Shown here: piece by piece, positions 1-9,090 of the stretch | Position numbering within the stretch: the first letter of the stretch is position 1 | Layout: each line of letters begins with the position of its first letter | DNA from: Verrucomicrobiaceae bacterium | GTDB taxonomy: Bacteria > Verrucomicrobiota > Verrucomicrobiia > Verrucomicrobiales > Verrucomicrobiaceae | Length of the DNA stretch: 64,000 bases | Reading direction: 5' to 3' | Assembly: GCA_027490195.1 (NCBI GenBank) | Contig: JAIXYN010000072.1 | Location: 1-64,000 of the forward strand | Position numbers and translations under genes: made by a program | Notes under the pieces: generated by a model | What the model saw: the letters and a program-made list of their open reading frames with translations, nothing else | The model's database searches: none | Told to the model about the DNA's origin: nothing

Positions 1-758
1 CCCCAGTCCATGCATTCGACGACGTCCCCATACAAGCCCCGCGCCGATTTGCCCCGGAAGCGGTCGGAGACGTGCAACGGGATGTGCGGTGCGCTGTAGG
101 CGAGATAAAGGAAGAACGGTTGGTCGCGTTTCGTCCGCACAAACTTCACTGCCTCTTCCGTGAACTGCTCGGTGAGCGTCTTTTGGTCGGGGTGCGGCTC
201 GATGACCGTCTCGTCGCGGTGGAGGACAAAGGGTTTCATGTCGTTGGGGAACATCATCCCGTAAAACGCGTCGAAGCCATTTTGGCGCGGGGAGAATGGG
301 GCCAGGTGCCCGAGGTGCCACTTGCCGACGCAGGCGGTGGCGTAGCCGCGTTCCTTCAAGATCTCAGCCAGGGTGACCTCGTCGGGGTTCAGCCCCTCCA
401 CGTGCGCTTCGCTGAGCACGAGGCCGCCATTGCGTCCGAAGCTGGACATGCCCACCCGCACCGGGTAGCAGCCGGTCAAGAGTGCTGCGCGGGACGGGGT
501 GCAAACGGGGGCGGGAGAATAGAAATCGGTGAACCGGGCGCCCTCGGCGGCAAGCCGGTCGAGGTTCGGTGTCCGGATCTTCTCGAAGCCCGGGCGGTTG
601 TCCGGCGTCCAGTAGCACCCGACGTCGTCGTAGCCGAGGTCATCGGTGAGGATGACGAGAATGTTCGGTTTGGGCCCGGGCTTCGGCACATCGGCGGCGT
701 GCGATACGGCGAATGTGGCCAGTAACGATGCTGCTATGCGCATTAGTGAGTGCGTCAT
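1..758 (-). CDS. Sulfatase, partial (C-terminal part beyond window)
   Basis: Only the N-terminal ~252 residues are in the window; the gene is read leftwards and runs off base 1. Reverse translation gives a signal peptide (MRIAASLLATFAVSHAA), then PNILVILTDDLGYDD, the alkaline-phosphatase-fold metal-binding start typical of type I sulfatases. The signature C-T-P-S-R is at residues 86-90 counted from the ATG at 758; C86 would be converted to formylglycine. A GKWHLGH motif follows. A second in-frame ATG at 743 sits right at the signal peptide and may be the real start. The gene begins 5 bases after the stop of the SGNH-dehydrogenase fusion, so it is the last visible member of that operon. Substrate unknown; a sulfated polysaccharide is inferred. 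Confidence 0.9.
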   Translation of the reverse strand, partial: MTHSLMRIAASLLATFAVSHAADVPKPGPKPNILVILTDDLGYDDVGCYWTPDNRPGFEKIRTPNLDRLAAEGARFTDFYSPAPVCTPSRAALLTGCYPVRVGMSSFGRNGGLVLSEAHVEGLNPDEVTLAEILKERGYATACVGKWHLGHLAPFSPRQNGFDAFYGMMFPNDMKPFVLHRDETVIEPHPDQKTLTEQFTEEAVKFVRTKRDQPFFLYLAYSAPHIPLHVSDRFRGKSARGLYGDVVECMDW

Positions 759-763
759 GACGT

Positions 764-3700
764 TTAAGGAATGGTCACGAAGGTTACATCATCACACTGC
801 GCTTTCATGAGTGGGGCGCTTTTGATGGGGCGCACGGTGAGTTGGTGGTCACCAGCGGGGATGGCTGTGGTGCATTGGCCATCTTTGAGATCGAGAGGTT
901 TGCCATCAAGCCAGGCGGCTTCGATGCCGGTGAAGATGAGCGGCTTCGTAGTGGGTTTGGAGGCAGTGAAGCTGGCGATGGCGTAGGGCTTGTCGGGACG
1001 GTCTTCGGCGCGGAGGTCACCGCTGATGAGGGGCATGACATAGGCGGCAGAGTCCTGCGCTGGTGGTGCACCAAGAGCCAGGCTTGTGAACTTCCAAATG
1101 CGGGCGACGTTCAGCTTGCTGGCGTCAAACGGACCTGGGCGACCGATTTGGCTGAGGAAGGCAAAGAGGTTGCGCTTTTCGTTGGGTTTGAGCACGTCGA
1201 TCAGGCCCTGAGGCATGAGGCTGCCGATGTTTTCCTTTTTGATGAGGTTGGCTTTGGCCAGCGGCAGCTCAGCTCCTGGGCCGATCTTGATGATGACATC
1301 GGTCGCTGTTTCGCGTGAGGGGATGCCGCTCATGACGACACCGTCTTTCATGGTGAAGGCGAAGCCGTGGTAGCCTTCCTTCACTTTCGCTGCTGGATTA
1401 AGCGTGCTTTCGATGATGTAATCGAGCGGGGCGCTGGCACCGATGCTGGAGAAATCGGGGCCGTAGTTTCCGCCGACTCCGCCAATGGCGTGACAGGCGA
1501 CGCAGCCGACGCGGCGATAGACGAGTTCGCCATCGGCGCTGTTGCCGCCTTCAGGCACGGACTTCATGAGCGCTGCGATTTCAGCGGGGTAATCACGTGG
1601 CGCGGACTGCACTCCGACGAGGGGTTGCAGGGCTGCGACGAGCGCATTGCCGCCACGACCCATGCCTTTGGCGATTTGCAGGGCATCAGCATACGCCGAG
1701 GCTGGCAGGTCTTTTGGCACGGCGCTGGCGAACATATTGGCAAAGGGAGCGTGTTGAAAAAGCTGACGCCACAGGGCCTGCGCGGCGTTTTGATCCGTCG
1801 TTTGCTTCAACACGGATGGCAATGCAGCGAGCGCATCGGCGCGCCCATGCATGGCCAGTGGGATGAGTGCCCCACGACGCACATCTGCTGGCTGATTTTC
1901 AGCCACAAGCTTCTTGAGCGCCTTCACCGTTTCACCGCCGCCGATGAGGCGCAGCGCAGCCAGTGCTTCACCCCGCAAGGCACCGTCTTTTTCAGAGGTA
2001 GCGAACTCAGCGAGCGTGGCGATGACTTTTCCCTGCTGCCACTCACCCGCGAGACGGATGGCAGCGAACTGCATGTCACGCGCAGTCGATTTCAAAAGCG
2101 GGGCGATAACGCTGAGGTCACCCTGTGGACGAAGCCGACGTTGTTTCGCTGCCTCGGCAAGGGCACGCGCAGCGCGAAGGCGTGCGGCTGGCTGGAGCTT
2201 GCCTTCCTCGATGAAGGCGGTGTAAAGCGCGTTCACCTCAGCTTGGTCACCGGATTTGCCAATGAGTTCGATCCACGGACCGCTGCCAGCGGCGTCGATG
2301 TCGCGTCCGGCAAAGAGTCGCTGCATGTAAGGCGCGGCGATAACGGGATCGGCCATGTCTGCGAGTGTGGTGAGCTGTTTTTCACGACCTGCTACCTTCT
2401 CGGGATGTGCGGCGAGTTCTTCGAGCCATGGACGCGCGAGTTCGTTCACAGTCGTCCATGCAGCGAAGTCGAGGAAGCTGTCGCTGGCATCGGTGGGCAT
2501 GTTTTTGAGTACCAGATCGGCACTTTCAAAGGTGCTGATACGTCCCAGCGCACGGAAGGCCTCCAAGCGCGTGCGCGGATTGCGGCCCGCCTCCACCCAC
2601 GGAGCGATAGCGCTGATGTCAGTGATGCCGCGATTGCCGTAGGCCTTGCCAATCTCACGCAGCGCTACCTGAACGCTGGTGTCATCTTTACCCGACTTCA
2701 GCATGGCGAGAAGATGCGAGACATCGGCGCTGCGACCACTGAGCAACCACGCGGCGTGACGACGAGTGACTTCATCTTTGACCCAAACGGCAAGCGCCTT
2801 TTGCAAGTTAGCGAGTGGTGCCTTCGCGAGTTCACGGCGAGCTTGTTCAAACTCCCAACGATTTGGCGAGAGTAGTTTGTTGAGCAACGCATCCACCGGC
2901 AGACCTGCGATTGACTCCCAGGAAATCGGCTTGCTGCCCTGGGGTGCGATGCGCCAGATGCGGCCGCGTTGCTTGTCACGACGTGGATCGCGGAAATCGA
3001 CTTCACCGTGATTGATGATCGGATTGGTCCAGTCGGCGACAAACAAGCCGCCATCGGGCCCCATGGCGAGGGCGATAGGGCGGAAGGCTGCATCACTCGT
3101 GCGGGCGACATCGGCCTGCGTTTGCGTGATGTAGCCAGATTTCGAGGCTGCTTTATCTGCCGTGAAATCAGTGAAGTTAAACCGCACGATGCGGTGAGCG
3201 CGGAAGTCATTGGTGATCGCGCTGCCCTGCCACTCTGGGCCAAAAAGCGGGCTGTTGATGAGTTCGAGTCCGCAGAACTTCGGATACGATCCAGGGCTAA
3301 CGCTCTGGATGAAACGGCGTGCGCCTTCGCTCGGCGGCAACACGGCACCGGGGAAACTCCAACTCACTCCATTGCCATCCGCGCCAGAGGTGAGGAAAGT
3401 CTGTCCATTGGCGTCTTCCTGCTGACCCCAGCAGTTCACGAGGCCCTTGGAGTGGACTTCGAGCCGCTCGGTATTTGGGTCATATGCAAAAGCAACGCCG
3501 CTGTTGGCTCGCACCAGGCCCCACGGCGTCTCGATGTGCGAGTGGATGTAGATCGTCTGCTGAAAATAGAGTCGGCCATCAATGCCCCAATGCAGGCCGT
3601 GGATGATGTGATGTGTGTCCTCAGTGCCGAAGCCGCTGAGCACGATGCGGCGCTCGCTGAGCAAGCCATCCGCACCGGGTTGGCTGAGATGCACGAGTTC

Positions 3701-5077
3701 CGTGCTGGCTGCGATAAAACAGCCACCGTTGTTCTCCGGCGCGACACCCGCAGGGATAAGCAGCTTGTCAGCGACGATGCGTGAGACATCCGCCACGCCA
3801 TCGCGGTTTGTGTCTTCCATCACGATGATGCGGTCATTGCCGGTTGATGGGCCAAATTTGGCACTGTTGCCTTCCATCTGCGCGCCGAGGTCATCTGGGT
3901 TCACCTGCGGGTAAGTGTTTGATGTCGCGACCCACAAGCGACCAGCGGTATCCCAGTTCATGCCGACGGGTTTTTCGAGCAGCGGGTTCTCGGCGAAGAG
4001 TGTCATCGTGAGGCCATCGTCGAGCGTGAATTCAGGCTTTGGCAAAGAAGCAAGCACTGGCAGCTTCGTCTCGCTCGGCACCTCGGGCGGCAGTGTGCTC
4101 GGCCTACCCGCAGCGATGCCGATCACGTTCGCCTCGGCTTTCTCGATGAGAGGATCAAACTTCGGAATCTCCACTGCATTGCGCCCCTGCTCCTGTTTGC
4201 GGAAGCCGAAGATGTAGGTGTAGTTCGCCGGACGACTGCGATGGAAGAACAACGAGTTCTTGCGCAGGATTGCCTCCCGCAATGAGCGCTGTTCGGCGGT
4301 CTCAGTATCCCACTTGGCCGCATCCGTTTTCCAGCCGAGCTGCGCTGCAAAGCTCTCGCTCATCGCCTGAAGGCCACGCGGATTCAAATGAATGCCGTTG
4401 TCCGTGCCCTGCGCCAGATCAATGCCCGCCGCCTTCTGCCACTCACCCCGCACAAAGGGTGACTGCTTCTCCGCTGCGAGCTGCTCCATCACCTTTTCGT
4501 ACTCCATGAGCAACGCATTGTGCTCCGCCGGATCAGGCAAGCCGGGCCGTGTCGCACGCAGGTCCTCATGCTTGATAGGCCCCACGAATACGAAGCGCAC
4601 TTTGCCATCGAGACTCGCTGCCGTGATCAGATCCATCAGCGCCAGCAGCTCCGTGCGGAACTTTGCCGGACTGTGATCCAATCCATAGCGCACAGGGTCG
4701 GGATTGAGCACGGGATCGTTCTTTCGATAGGTCAGATCATCCAGACTCGCCGCCATGCCATAGCCGAGGATCGCCACCGTCGGCTTTACCACAGCGAGCT
4801 GTTCCTTCAGTGCATCCACACCCTTTGCCACCGGATCAAAACTCGCGCGCGAAGCTCCCAGCGGGCTGTCACCGCTGTAACCCAGATTGCGCACCGCAAA
4901 ACTCTTGCCCGCAAACTCCCGCCGCATCTTTGATTCGATGTAGCCATAGTTATTCTCGCGCTCGACGAGCACGTCGCCAATGAGCAACACCCGGTCGCCA
5001 TCGTTGATTTCGAGTTTGCGTTCAGCAGCCCCTGCGATGGAAGCGAGGACGAGTAGCGAGAAGAAGTGACGGAGCAT
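764..5077 (-). CDS. SGNH hydrolase - PVC dehydrogenase - HEAT - cytochrome c fusion
   Basis: Exported four-part protein of about 1437 residues. I start it at the ATG at 5077 (MLRHFFSLLVLASIAGAAE, a clean signal peptide); the open frame extends upstream to 5152 but that stretch has no signal character. Domains in order: an SGNH/GDSL-type hydrolase (about 20-260, beginning GDRVLLIGDVLVERENNYGY, although the catalytic Ser of the usual GDS block is not obvious), a PVC-type membrane-bound dehydrogenase beta-propeller (about 345-740, GMNWDTAGRLWVATSNTYPQ), helical HEAT-like repeats (about 750-1150), and a c-type heme domain with C-V-A-C-H at about 1192 followed by GPDFSSIG and a distal MP motif. 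A further ~110-residue beta-rich tail ends it. Family knowledge suggests sugar or alcohol oxidation linked to electron transfer; substrate unknown. It lies between sulfatase genes in one operon. Confidence 0.85.
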   Translation of the reverse strand: MLRHFFSLLVLASIAGAAERKLEINDGDRVLLIGDVLVERENNYGYIESKMRREFAGKSFAVRNLGYSGDSPLGASRASFDPVAKGVDALKEQLAVVKPTVAILGYGMAASLDDLTYRKNDPVLNPDPVRYGLDHSPAKFRTELLALMDLITAASLDGKVRFVFVGPIKHEDLRATRPGLPDPAEHNALLMEYEKVMEQLAAEKQSPFVRGEWQKAAGIDLAQGTDNGIHLNPRGLQAMSESFAAQLGWKTDAAKWDTETAEQRSLREAILRKNSLFFHRSRPANYTYIFGFRKQEQGRNAVEIPKFDPLIEKAEANVIGIAAGRPSTLPPEVPSETKLPVLASLPKPEFTLDDGLTMTLFAENPLLEKPVGMNWDTAGRLWVATSNTYPQVNPDDLGAQMEGNSAKFGPSTGNDRIIVMEDTNRDGVADVSRIVADKLLIPAGVAPENNGGCFIAASTELVHLSQPGADGLLSERRIVLSGFGTEDTHHIIHGLHWGIDGRLYFQQTIYIHSHIETPWGLVRANSGVAFAYDPNTERLEVHSKGLVNCWGQQEDANGQTFLTSGADGNGVSWSFPGAVLPPSEGARRFIQSVSPGSYPKFCGLELINSPLFGPEWQGSAITNDFRAHRIVRFNFTDFTADKAASKSGYITQTQADVARTSDAAFRPIALAMGPDGGLFVADWTNPIINHGEVDFRDPRRDKQRGRIWRIAPQGSKPISWESIAGLPVDALLNKLLSPNRWEFEQARRELAKAPLANLQKALAVWVKDEVTRRHAAWLLSGRSADVSHLLAMLKSGKDDTSVQVALREIGKAYGNRGITDISAIAPWVEAGRNPRTRLEAFRALGRISTFESADLVLKNMPTDASDSFLDFAAWTTVNELARPWLEELAAHPEKVAGREKQLTTLADMADPVIAAPYMQRLFAGRDIDAAGSGPWIELIGKSGDQAEVNALYTAFIEEGKLQPAARLRAARALAEAAKQRRLRPQGDLSVIAPLLKSTARDMQFAAIRLAGEWQQGKVIATLAEFATSEKDGALRGEALAALRLIGGGETVKALKKLVAENQPADVRRGALIPLAMHGRADALAALPSVLKQTTDQNAAQALWRQLFQHAPFANMFASAVPKDLPASAYADALQIAKGMGRGGNALVAALQPLVGVQSAPRDYPAEIAALMKSVPEGGNSADGELVYRRVGCVACHAIGGVGGNYGPDFSSIGASAPLDYIIESTLNPAAKVKEGYHGFAFTMKDGVVMSGIPSRETATDVIIKIGPGAELPLAKANLIKKENIGSLMPQGLIDVLKPNEKRNLFAFLSQIGRPGPFDASKLNVARIWKFTSLALGAPPAQDSAAYVMPLISGDLRAEDRPDKPYAIASFTASKPTTKPLIFTGIEAAWLDGKPLDLKDGQCTTAIPAGDHQLTVRPIKSAPLMKAQCDDVTFVTIP

Positions 5078-5127
5078 TGTGGTTGGGGTGGGGACTAACA
5101 GAAAGAAAAGCGTATGTGGGCGCGAAA

Positions 5128-5217
5128 TCACTCGGCAGCAGTTGTGTCGCATTCAGCAATCGAGTATGCCAGCGGCGCGAGCAGCAGGGAGGCGAGGAGT
5201 TTGAGAGTTTGTTTCAT
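5128..5217 (-). pseudogene. Orphan signal-peptide fragment
   Basis: A 29-codon reading frame starting at 5217 encodes a convincing signal peptide (MKQTLKLLASLLLAPLAYSIAE) and then stops at once (TGA, 5128-5130). It lies between a sulfatase gene and the SGNH-dehydrogenase fusion, in the same direction. The simplest reading is the 5' end of a lost exported protein. The DNA encoding LLLAP here is nearly the same as in the sulfatase gene at 8833 and the remnant at 14610, which may mark where recombination happened. Confidence 0.5.
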
Positions 5218-5230
5218 GATTATTTCTCTT

Positions 5231-7024
5231 TTATGGAACGCGATCAAGTCGGCGGACGCTGACGTAATAGGCACCGCAGATTTCCTTGCCCTGATCGTCG
5301 AGGAAGGTGCCGCGCAGCATGGTCTGCCCCTGCTTTAGGGGGACGGTAAACAAGGCAATCGTATCGGTTTGAGCCACTTCTTTTTCGCCCTTGAAATCCC
5401 CAACGGTCAGCCGCGCCCTCACAATGGGAAAGGCCTTGCCGAGGGGAAGCCGATTGTGACCGAGCACGGAATCCCAGGCGGGAACCGTGCCACAGATGGC
5501 GGCATTGGCCTCCTCAGGCCATCGTCGGAAAGCTATTTCGTAATTACCGTCGCGCGCCACTTGGATGAACCATTGATCCATCGTGTAGGTGCCTGCGCGC
5601 ACCATTGCCGGAGAGAGACCTTTCTGACCGTATTGGGTCGATGGCACAAGCGTGGACGGATTCTCATGGTCGTCGCCGACGATGATGGCGCTGCGCTTGG
5701 TCGTCCATGGCTCCACCTCTTTCCACCATTGGGCATAGGCTGTGCGCAGCTTCGCGACGATCTCCGGTTGTTTGGCGCTCACATCCTTCTGCTGGCCCGG
5801 GTCGGTGGCAAGGTCATACAAGGCGCTTTCCACCAGACGCCAGTGTTCCCACATGACGGCATACGGTCTTTGCGCGGGATCAATGCCTGGGGAGGCTTTC
5901 TGAGGGTAGCCGTGCTGAACAACCAAGATCCGGTCAGGCGGCTCCTGCCCGGCTTTTTGCAGCACTGGCGCGAGGTTGATGCCGTCAAATTTGGCCTCAA
6001 GCGTTTGCTTCAGTCCGCACAGCCCCACCAGCGTCGGCACGAGATCCTGCACCTGCGTTAGGCCCGGCACTTCGCCCGGCGGCCGCATTCCACCGGATGG
6101 CCAACGGACAAACAACGGTGAGCGATGGCCGCCCTCCCAAGGCGTTCCTTTGCTGCCGCGCATCCCGGCGTTGTAGAGATCCGACAGGTGGGCGCTGCCG
6201 TTATCATGGAGAAACATCAGGATCGTGTTATCGCGCAGACCTGACTGGCGGAGGAAGGCGTCCAGTCGCCCCATGTTCTCATCCACATTGGCCAGCATGC
6301 CGAGGATTTGCCGATGGTTCAGTTTCTGATCCTTGTAGGGCTCGCAATATTTTCCCGGCACAATCAGCGGAGTATGGACCAGGGGTAACGGCAGATAGCA
6401 GAAGAAGGGCTCGCCGCCTTGCCGCCGCTGCTCCATCCACGTCATGGCTTCGGTGAACAAGATATCATTCACGTAACCCTTGAACTGGACCGGCTTGCCG
6501 TCGGCGTGGCGGAGCCACGGATCGACATAATCGTTGCACCAAGTGTCATCGGACTCGCCGACAAACGCCGAGTTGAAATAGAGCACGTCCTCGAAGCCGC
6601 GGTCCTGTGGACGGAAGGGATAGTTGTCGCCCAGATGCCATTTTCCGAACTGCCCGGTGCGATAGCCGTTGGCGGTAAATAGATTGGCCGCAGTCGGCAG
6701 GTCGGGGCGGAGTAACATCCGACCGCCTGCGACAACGCTCGCACCGTTGCGGAAATTATCCACGCCGGTCAACAGTTGTGAGCGGGTGGGCGTGCAATAG
6801 GGAGTCACGTGGAAGTCGGAAAACCGCACGCTTTCGCCGTGAAGCTTGTCCACGTTGGGTGTCTTTGCCACCGGGTTGCCGTGGCATGAGTAGTCGCCAT
6901 AACCGGCATCGTCGACCAAGATGACGATGACGTTAGGTTTGGCACTGCTATCCGCAGCGGGTGATGAAGTCTGAACGCCGAGGGTCGAAAGCAGCAGGGC
7001 TGCGAGGAGGACGGTGATCTTCAT
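5231..7024 (-). CDS. Exported arylsulfatase with C-terminal beta domain
   Basis: Complete type I sulfatase of 597 residues. Signal peptide MKITVLLAALLLSTLGVQTSSPAA, then PNVIVILVDDAGYGDYSCHG with the metal-binding Asp pair at 38-39. The formylglycine signature is C-T-P-T-R (C77), a Thr variant of the usual C-x-P-S-R. GKWHLGDNYPFRPQDRGF and HDNGS motifs are present. After about residue 450 a beta-rich extension (GNYEIAFRRWPEEANAAICG onwards) resembles the carbohydrate-facing tail seen in many PVC sulfatases. The gene begins 18 bases after the preceding sulfatase stop, so the two are probably co-transcribed. Likely role: removal of sulfate esters from a glycan outside the cytoplasm; substrate not predictable from sequence. 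Confidence 0.93.
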   Translation of the reverse strand: MKITVLLAALLLSTLGVQTSSPAADSSAKPNVIVILVDDAGYGDYSCHGNPVAKTPNVDKLHGESVRFSDFHVTPYCTPTRSQLLTGVDNFRNGASVVAGGRMLLRPDLPTAANLFTANGYRTGQFGKWHLGDNYPFRPQDRGFEDVLYFNSAFVGESDDTWCNDYVDPWLRHADGKPVQFKGYVNDILFTEAMTWMEQRRQGGEPFFCYLPLPLVHTPLIVPGKYCEPYKDQKLNHRQILGMLANVDENMGRLDAFLRQSGLRDNTILMFLHDNGSAHLSDLYNAGMRGSKGTPWEGGHRSPLFVRWPSGGMRPPGEVPGLTQVQDLVPTLVGLCGLKQTLEAKFDGINLAPVLQKAGQEPPDRILVVQHGYPQKASPGIDPAQRPYAVMWEHWRLVESALYDLATDPGQQKDVSAKQPEIVAKLRTAYAQWWKEVEPWTTKRSAIIVGDDHENPSTLVPSTQYGQKGLSPAMVRAGTYTMDQWFIQVARDGNYEIAFRRWPEEANAAICGTVPAWDSVLGHNRLPLGKAFPIVRARLTVGDFKGEKEVAQTDTIALFTVPLKQGQTMLRGTFLDDQGKEICGAYYVSVRRLDRVP

Positions 7025-7042
7025 GCTGTTTTCTTTGGGTGA

Positions 7043-8884
7043 TTACTTCGTCGCCGATCCAATCCATGCCTTCACTACGTTGCCTTCAGCATCCTTGAGC
7101 ACGAATTGGGCAATGCGGGCGAGACCGGGGGCTGAGCTGGGATCAAGGCGCAGGTGTTTGAGTGAATCGGTCGGTAGTTTGAGCGTGTAGTTCTTCCACT
7201 CCTTGCCTTCGTGGTCGGGATCGAAGGTGATGCTCTGCTTCGGTGGAAAGTTGGGCTTCTCATCCATGCTCCAGAATACCTGCGCGGGCCCTTTGGCCGT
7301 GGACCGCATCTTCAGTTCCAAAGTGAACGGGCCGCGTGCGGCAGGGGCGGGGGTGAAGACGAGTTGGGTGTCATTGCCCGTGCAGGTGGTCGTTATCTCG
7401 GTGGCGACGACTTTGACCTTTGCCTGGGAACTGCTGCGCAGGATGGCTGACTCAGGCTTTGCAGCGGCGAGCGGCTCTGCTCCCCACCTTGGTTCCATGT
7501 TTTGCGCGTCCCATTGCTTGTAGGCAGCGGTCATCGCGACAACGCGTTCGGGTTGTTCGGCCGACAGGTCTTTAGTCTCGCCAATGTCGCTGACGAGATT
7601 GTAGAGACTCAAAGAGTCCCCGCCGATGCCTCTGACACGCAAAGACTCCTGACCGTTCTTCACGAGTTTCCAATCGCCTTGCCGCATGGCCCATCCTGCG
7701 CGTCCGGGGTTGGTAGGAGGAAGAGGCAAGCGGAAGCGCCAGAAGAGTGTGTCGTGCGGCGCTGCAGCGTCTTTGCCAGTGAGGAAAGGCAGGAGATTGG
7801 TGCCATCGAGCTTCCATTCGGACTGTGGGGTCACACCGGCGAGCGCGAGCGCTGTCGGCGCGATGTCGAGACTGATTACCGGCTTGTCATAGGTCTTGCC
7901 TGCGGGGATGCGGCCCTTCCATTGCACGAGGAACGGAACGCGGATGCCGCCTTCAAATAGGTCGCCTTTCACACCACGCAGGGGATCATTCTTCGAGGTG
8001 TTCCGGCCGTATTCAAAATCAGCGTCAGGCTGCGGACGCGCGTGGCCGGTCGGGCCGCCGTTGTCGCTGAGGAAAAAGACGAGGGTTTTGTCGTCGAGCT
8101 TCGTTTCGCGCAACTTCTTGAGGATGTGTCCAACATTCTCATCGAGCGACGCCATCATGCCCAACATCGTGCGCCGGTGCAGATCCGGGATGTGTGCAAA
8201 CTTTGCCAGATGCTCCGGCTTCGCCTGCATGGGCCAGTGCGGCGGGACGAAAGCGAGATAAAGGAAGAACGGCTCGCGCTGATGACTCTCAATGAATGCC
8301 ACTGCCTCGCGCCCAAACGCATCCGTGGAGTATTCCGGTTCATTGACTGGATTTTTCCCGCGATAAAGATTGGGAATGAATCCGGTCTTGGAATTGGGAA
8401 ACAAAACACCGCCATGTGGATGCCAGTAGGTGTCGTCAAAACCCCGATTGTAAGGCTTCAAGGGTTCCAAATGACCCAGATGCCATTTGCCAATCATCCC
8501 GGTGGCATATCCCGCCGCTTTCATCCGGTCCGCGAGGGTGCGCTCGCTCACGGGGAGGCCAACCTTGGCCTCAGCCGAAGGCGGTGGATTCGCCTCAAAG
8601 CCAAAGCGATTTTGATACCGGCCGGTTATGAGTCCCGCCCGCGAGGGGCAACACTGGGGAGCGGTCACGTAGCCCGCCGTGCATCGCACTCCGTTCGCCG
8701 CGATGGAGTCGATATTCGGAGATATGACTTCTTTTGATCCCTGGCACCCGAGGTCGGCATAACCGAGATCATCGGCAAGCAGAATGATGATATTGGGTTT
8801 GGATGGCACAGGACTGGCCGCGTGCAGCGTGACGAGCGGCGCGAGCAGCAGGGTGAAGAAGCAGAAGAAGCGCCGGGATTTCAT
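7043..8884 (-). CDS. Exported sulfatase, first gene of operon
   Basis: 613-residue sulfatase starting at the ATG at 8884 (MKSRRFFCFFTLLLAPLVTLHAA signal peptide); a more distal ATG at 8920 lies inside the conserved regulatory block and is rejected. PNIIILLADDLGYADLGCQG carries the metal-binding Asp pair; the signature is C-C-P-S-R (C78 would become formylglycine). GMIGKWHLGHL and FFLSDNGGPTGHA match the family. Residues after about 500 (VKVVATEITTTCTGNDTQLV onwards) form a beta-sandwich-like accessory domain, perhaps for carbohydrate binding. It is the promoter-proximal gene of the operon running to the left window edge. The MK(S/C)RRFF start is shared with the genes behind the other two copies of the regulatory block. 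Confidence 0.93.
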   Translation of the reverse strand: MKSRRFFCFFTLLLAPLVTLHAASPVPSKPNIIILLADDLGYADLGCQGSKEVISPNIDSIAANGVRCTAGYVTAPQCCPSRAGLITGRYQNRFGFEANPPPSAEAKVGLPVSERTLADRMKAAGYATGMIGKWHLGHLEPLKPYNRGFDDTYWHPHGGVLFPNSKTGFIPNLYRGKNPVNEPEYSTDAFGREAVAFIESHQREPFFLYLAFVPPHWPMQAKPEHLAKFAHIPDLHRRTMLGMMASLDENVGHILKKLRETKLDDKTLVFFLSDNGGPTGHARPQPDADFEYGRNTSKNDPLRGVKGDLFEGGIRVPFLVQWKGRIPAGKTYDKPVISLDIAPTALALAGVTPQSEWKLDGTNLLPFLTGKDAAAPHDTLFWRFRLPLPPTNPGRAGWAMRQGDWKLVKNGQESLRVRGIGGDSLSLYNLVSDIGETKDLSAEQPERVVAMTAAYKQWDAQNMEPRWGAEPLAAAKPESAILRSSSQAKVKVVATEITTTCTGNDTQLVFTPAPAARGPFTLELKMRSTAKGPAQVFWSMDEKPNFPPKQSITFDPDHEGKEWKNYTLKLPTDSLKHLRLDPSSAPGLARIAQFVLKDAEGNVVKAWIGSATK

Positions 8885-8900
8885 GCAGCCACTAAAACAC

Positions 8901-8958
8901 CTTTCGATTCGGGAATACATGGCCTAGTTCTGCCAAAAGTTGTCATCATCCTGCCATG
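8901..8958. promoter_or_regulatory. Divergent regulatory block, copy A
   Basis: Intergenic block between the sulfatase start (8884, minus) and the ATG of a broken AraC/PAS gene (8956, plus). It shares GAATACATGGCCTAG, then TCTGCCAAAAGTTGT and ATCATCCTGCCATG with copy B (16755-16813), and most of it with copy C (26995-27053). In all three cases a gene starting MK(S/C)RRFF lies on the minus side. Likely the promoter/operator of a divergent AraC-type regulator and its target; transcription start not determined. Confidence 0.7.
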
Positions 8959-9090
8959 GCTCCCAACTCACTCCAAAGCGCCTTTTTCGCCAACATGGCC
9001 GATCCGCAGGCATTCCGGCTTATGTTTGATCAGCTGCCTAATGTGTTCTTCTTTGTGAAGGATCGCGAGAGCCGCCTCATCGCTGCCAGC
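8956..9090 (+). pseudogene. Truncated AraC/PAS regulator (N-terminal 45 codons)
   Basis: The first 45 codons (MAPNSLQSAFFANMADPQ, then AFRLMFDQLPNVFFFVKDRE and SRLIAAS) are almost identical to the start of the intact AraC/PAS regulator at 33936. Homology stops abruptly at about 9088-9092, where the sequence continues as the antisense of an XRE helix-turn-helix gene. The PAS core and the DNA-binding domain are gone, so this copy cannot act as a regulator. The upstream divergent block is intact, so the adjacent sulfatase operon has lost its local regulator. Confidence 0.8.

Noticed and set aside
1367-2875. 502-codon open frame on the plus strand
   Set aside because: It lies fully antisense to the SGNH-dehydrogenase fusion, starts without ribosome binding site and has no recognisable motifs; long antisense frames are expected in high-GC DNA.
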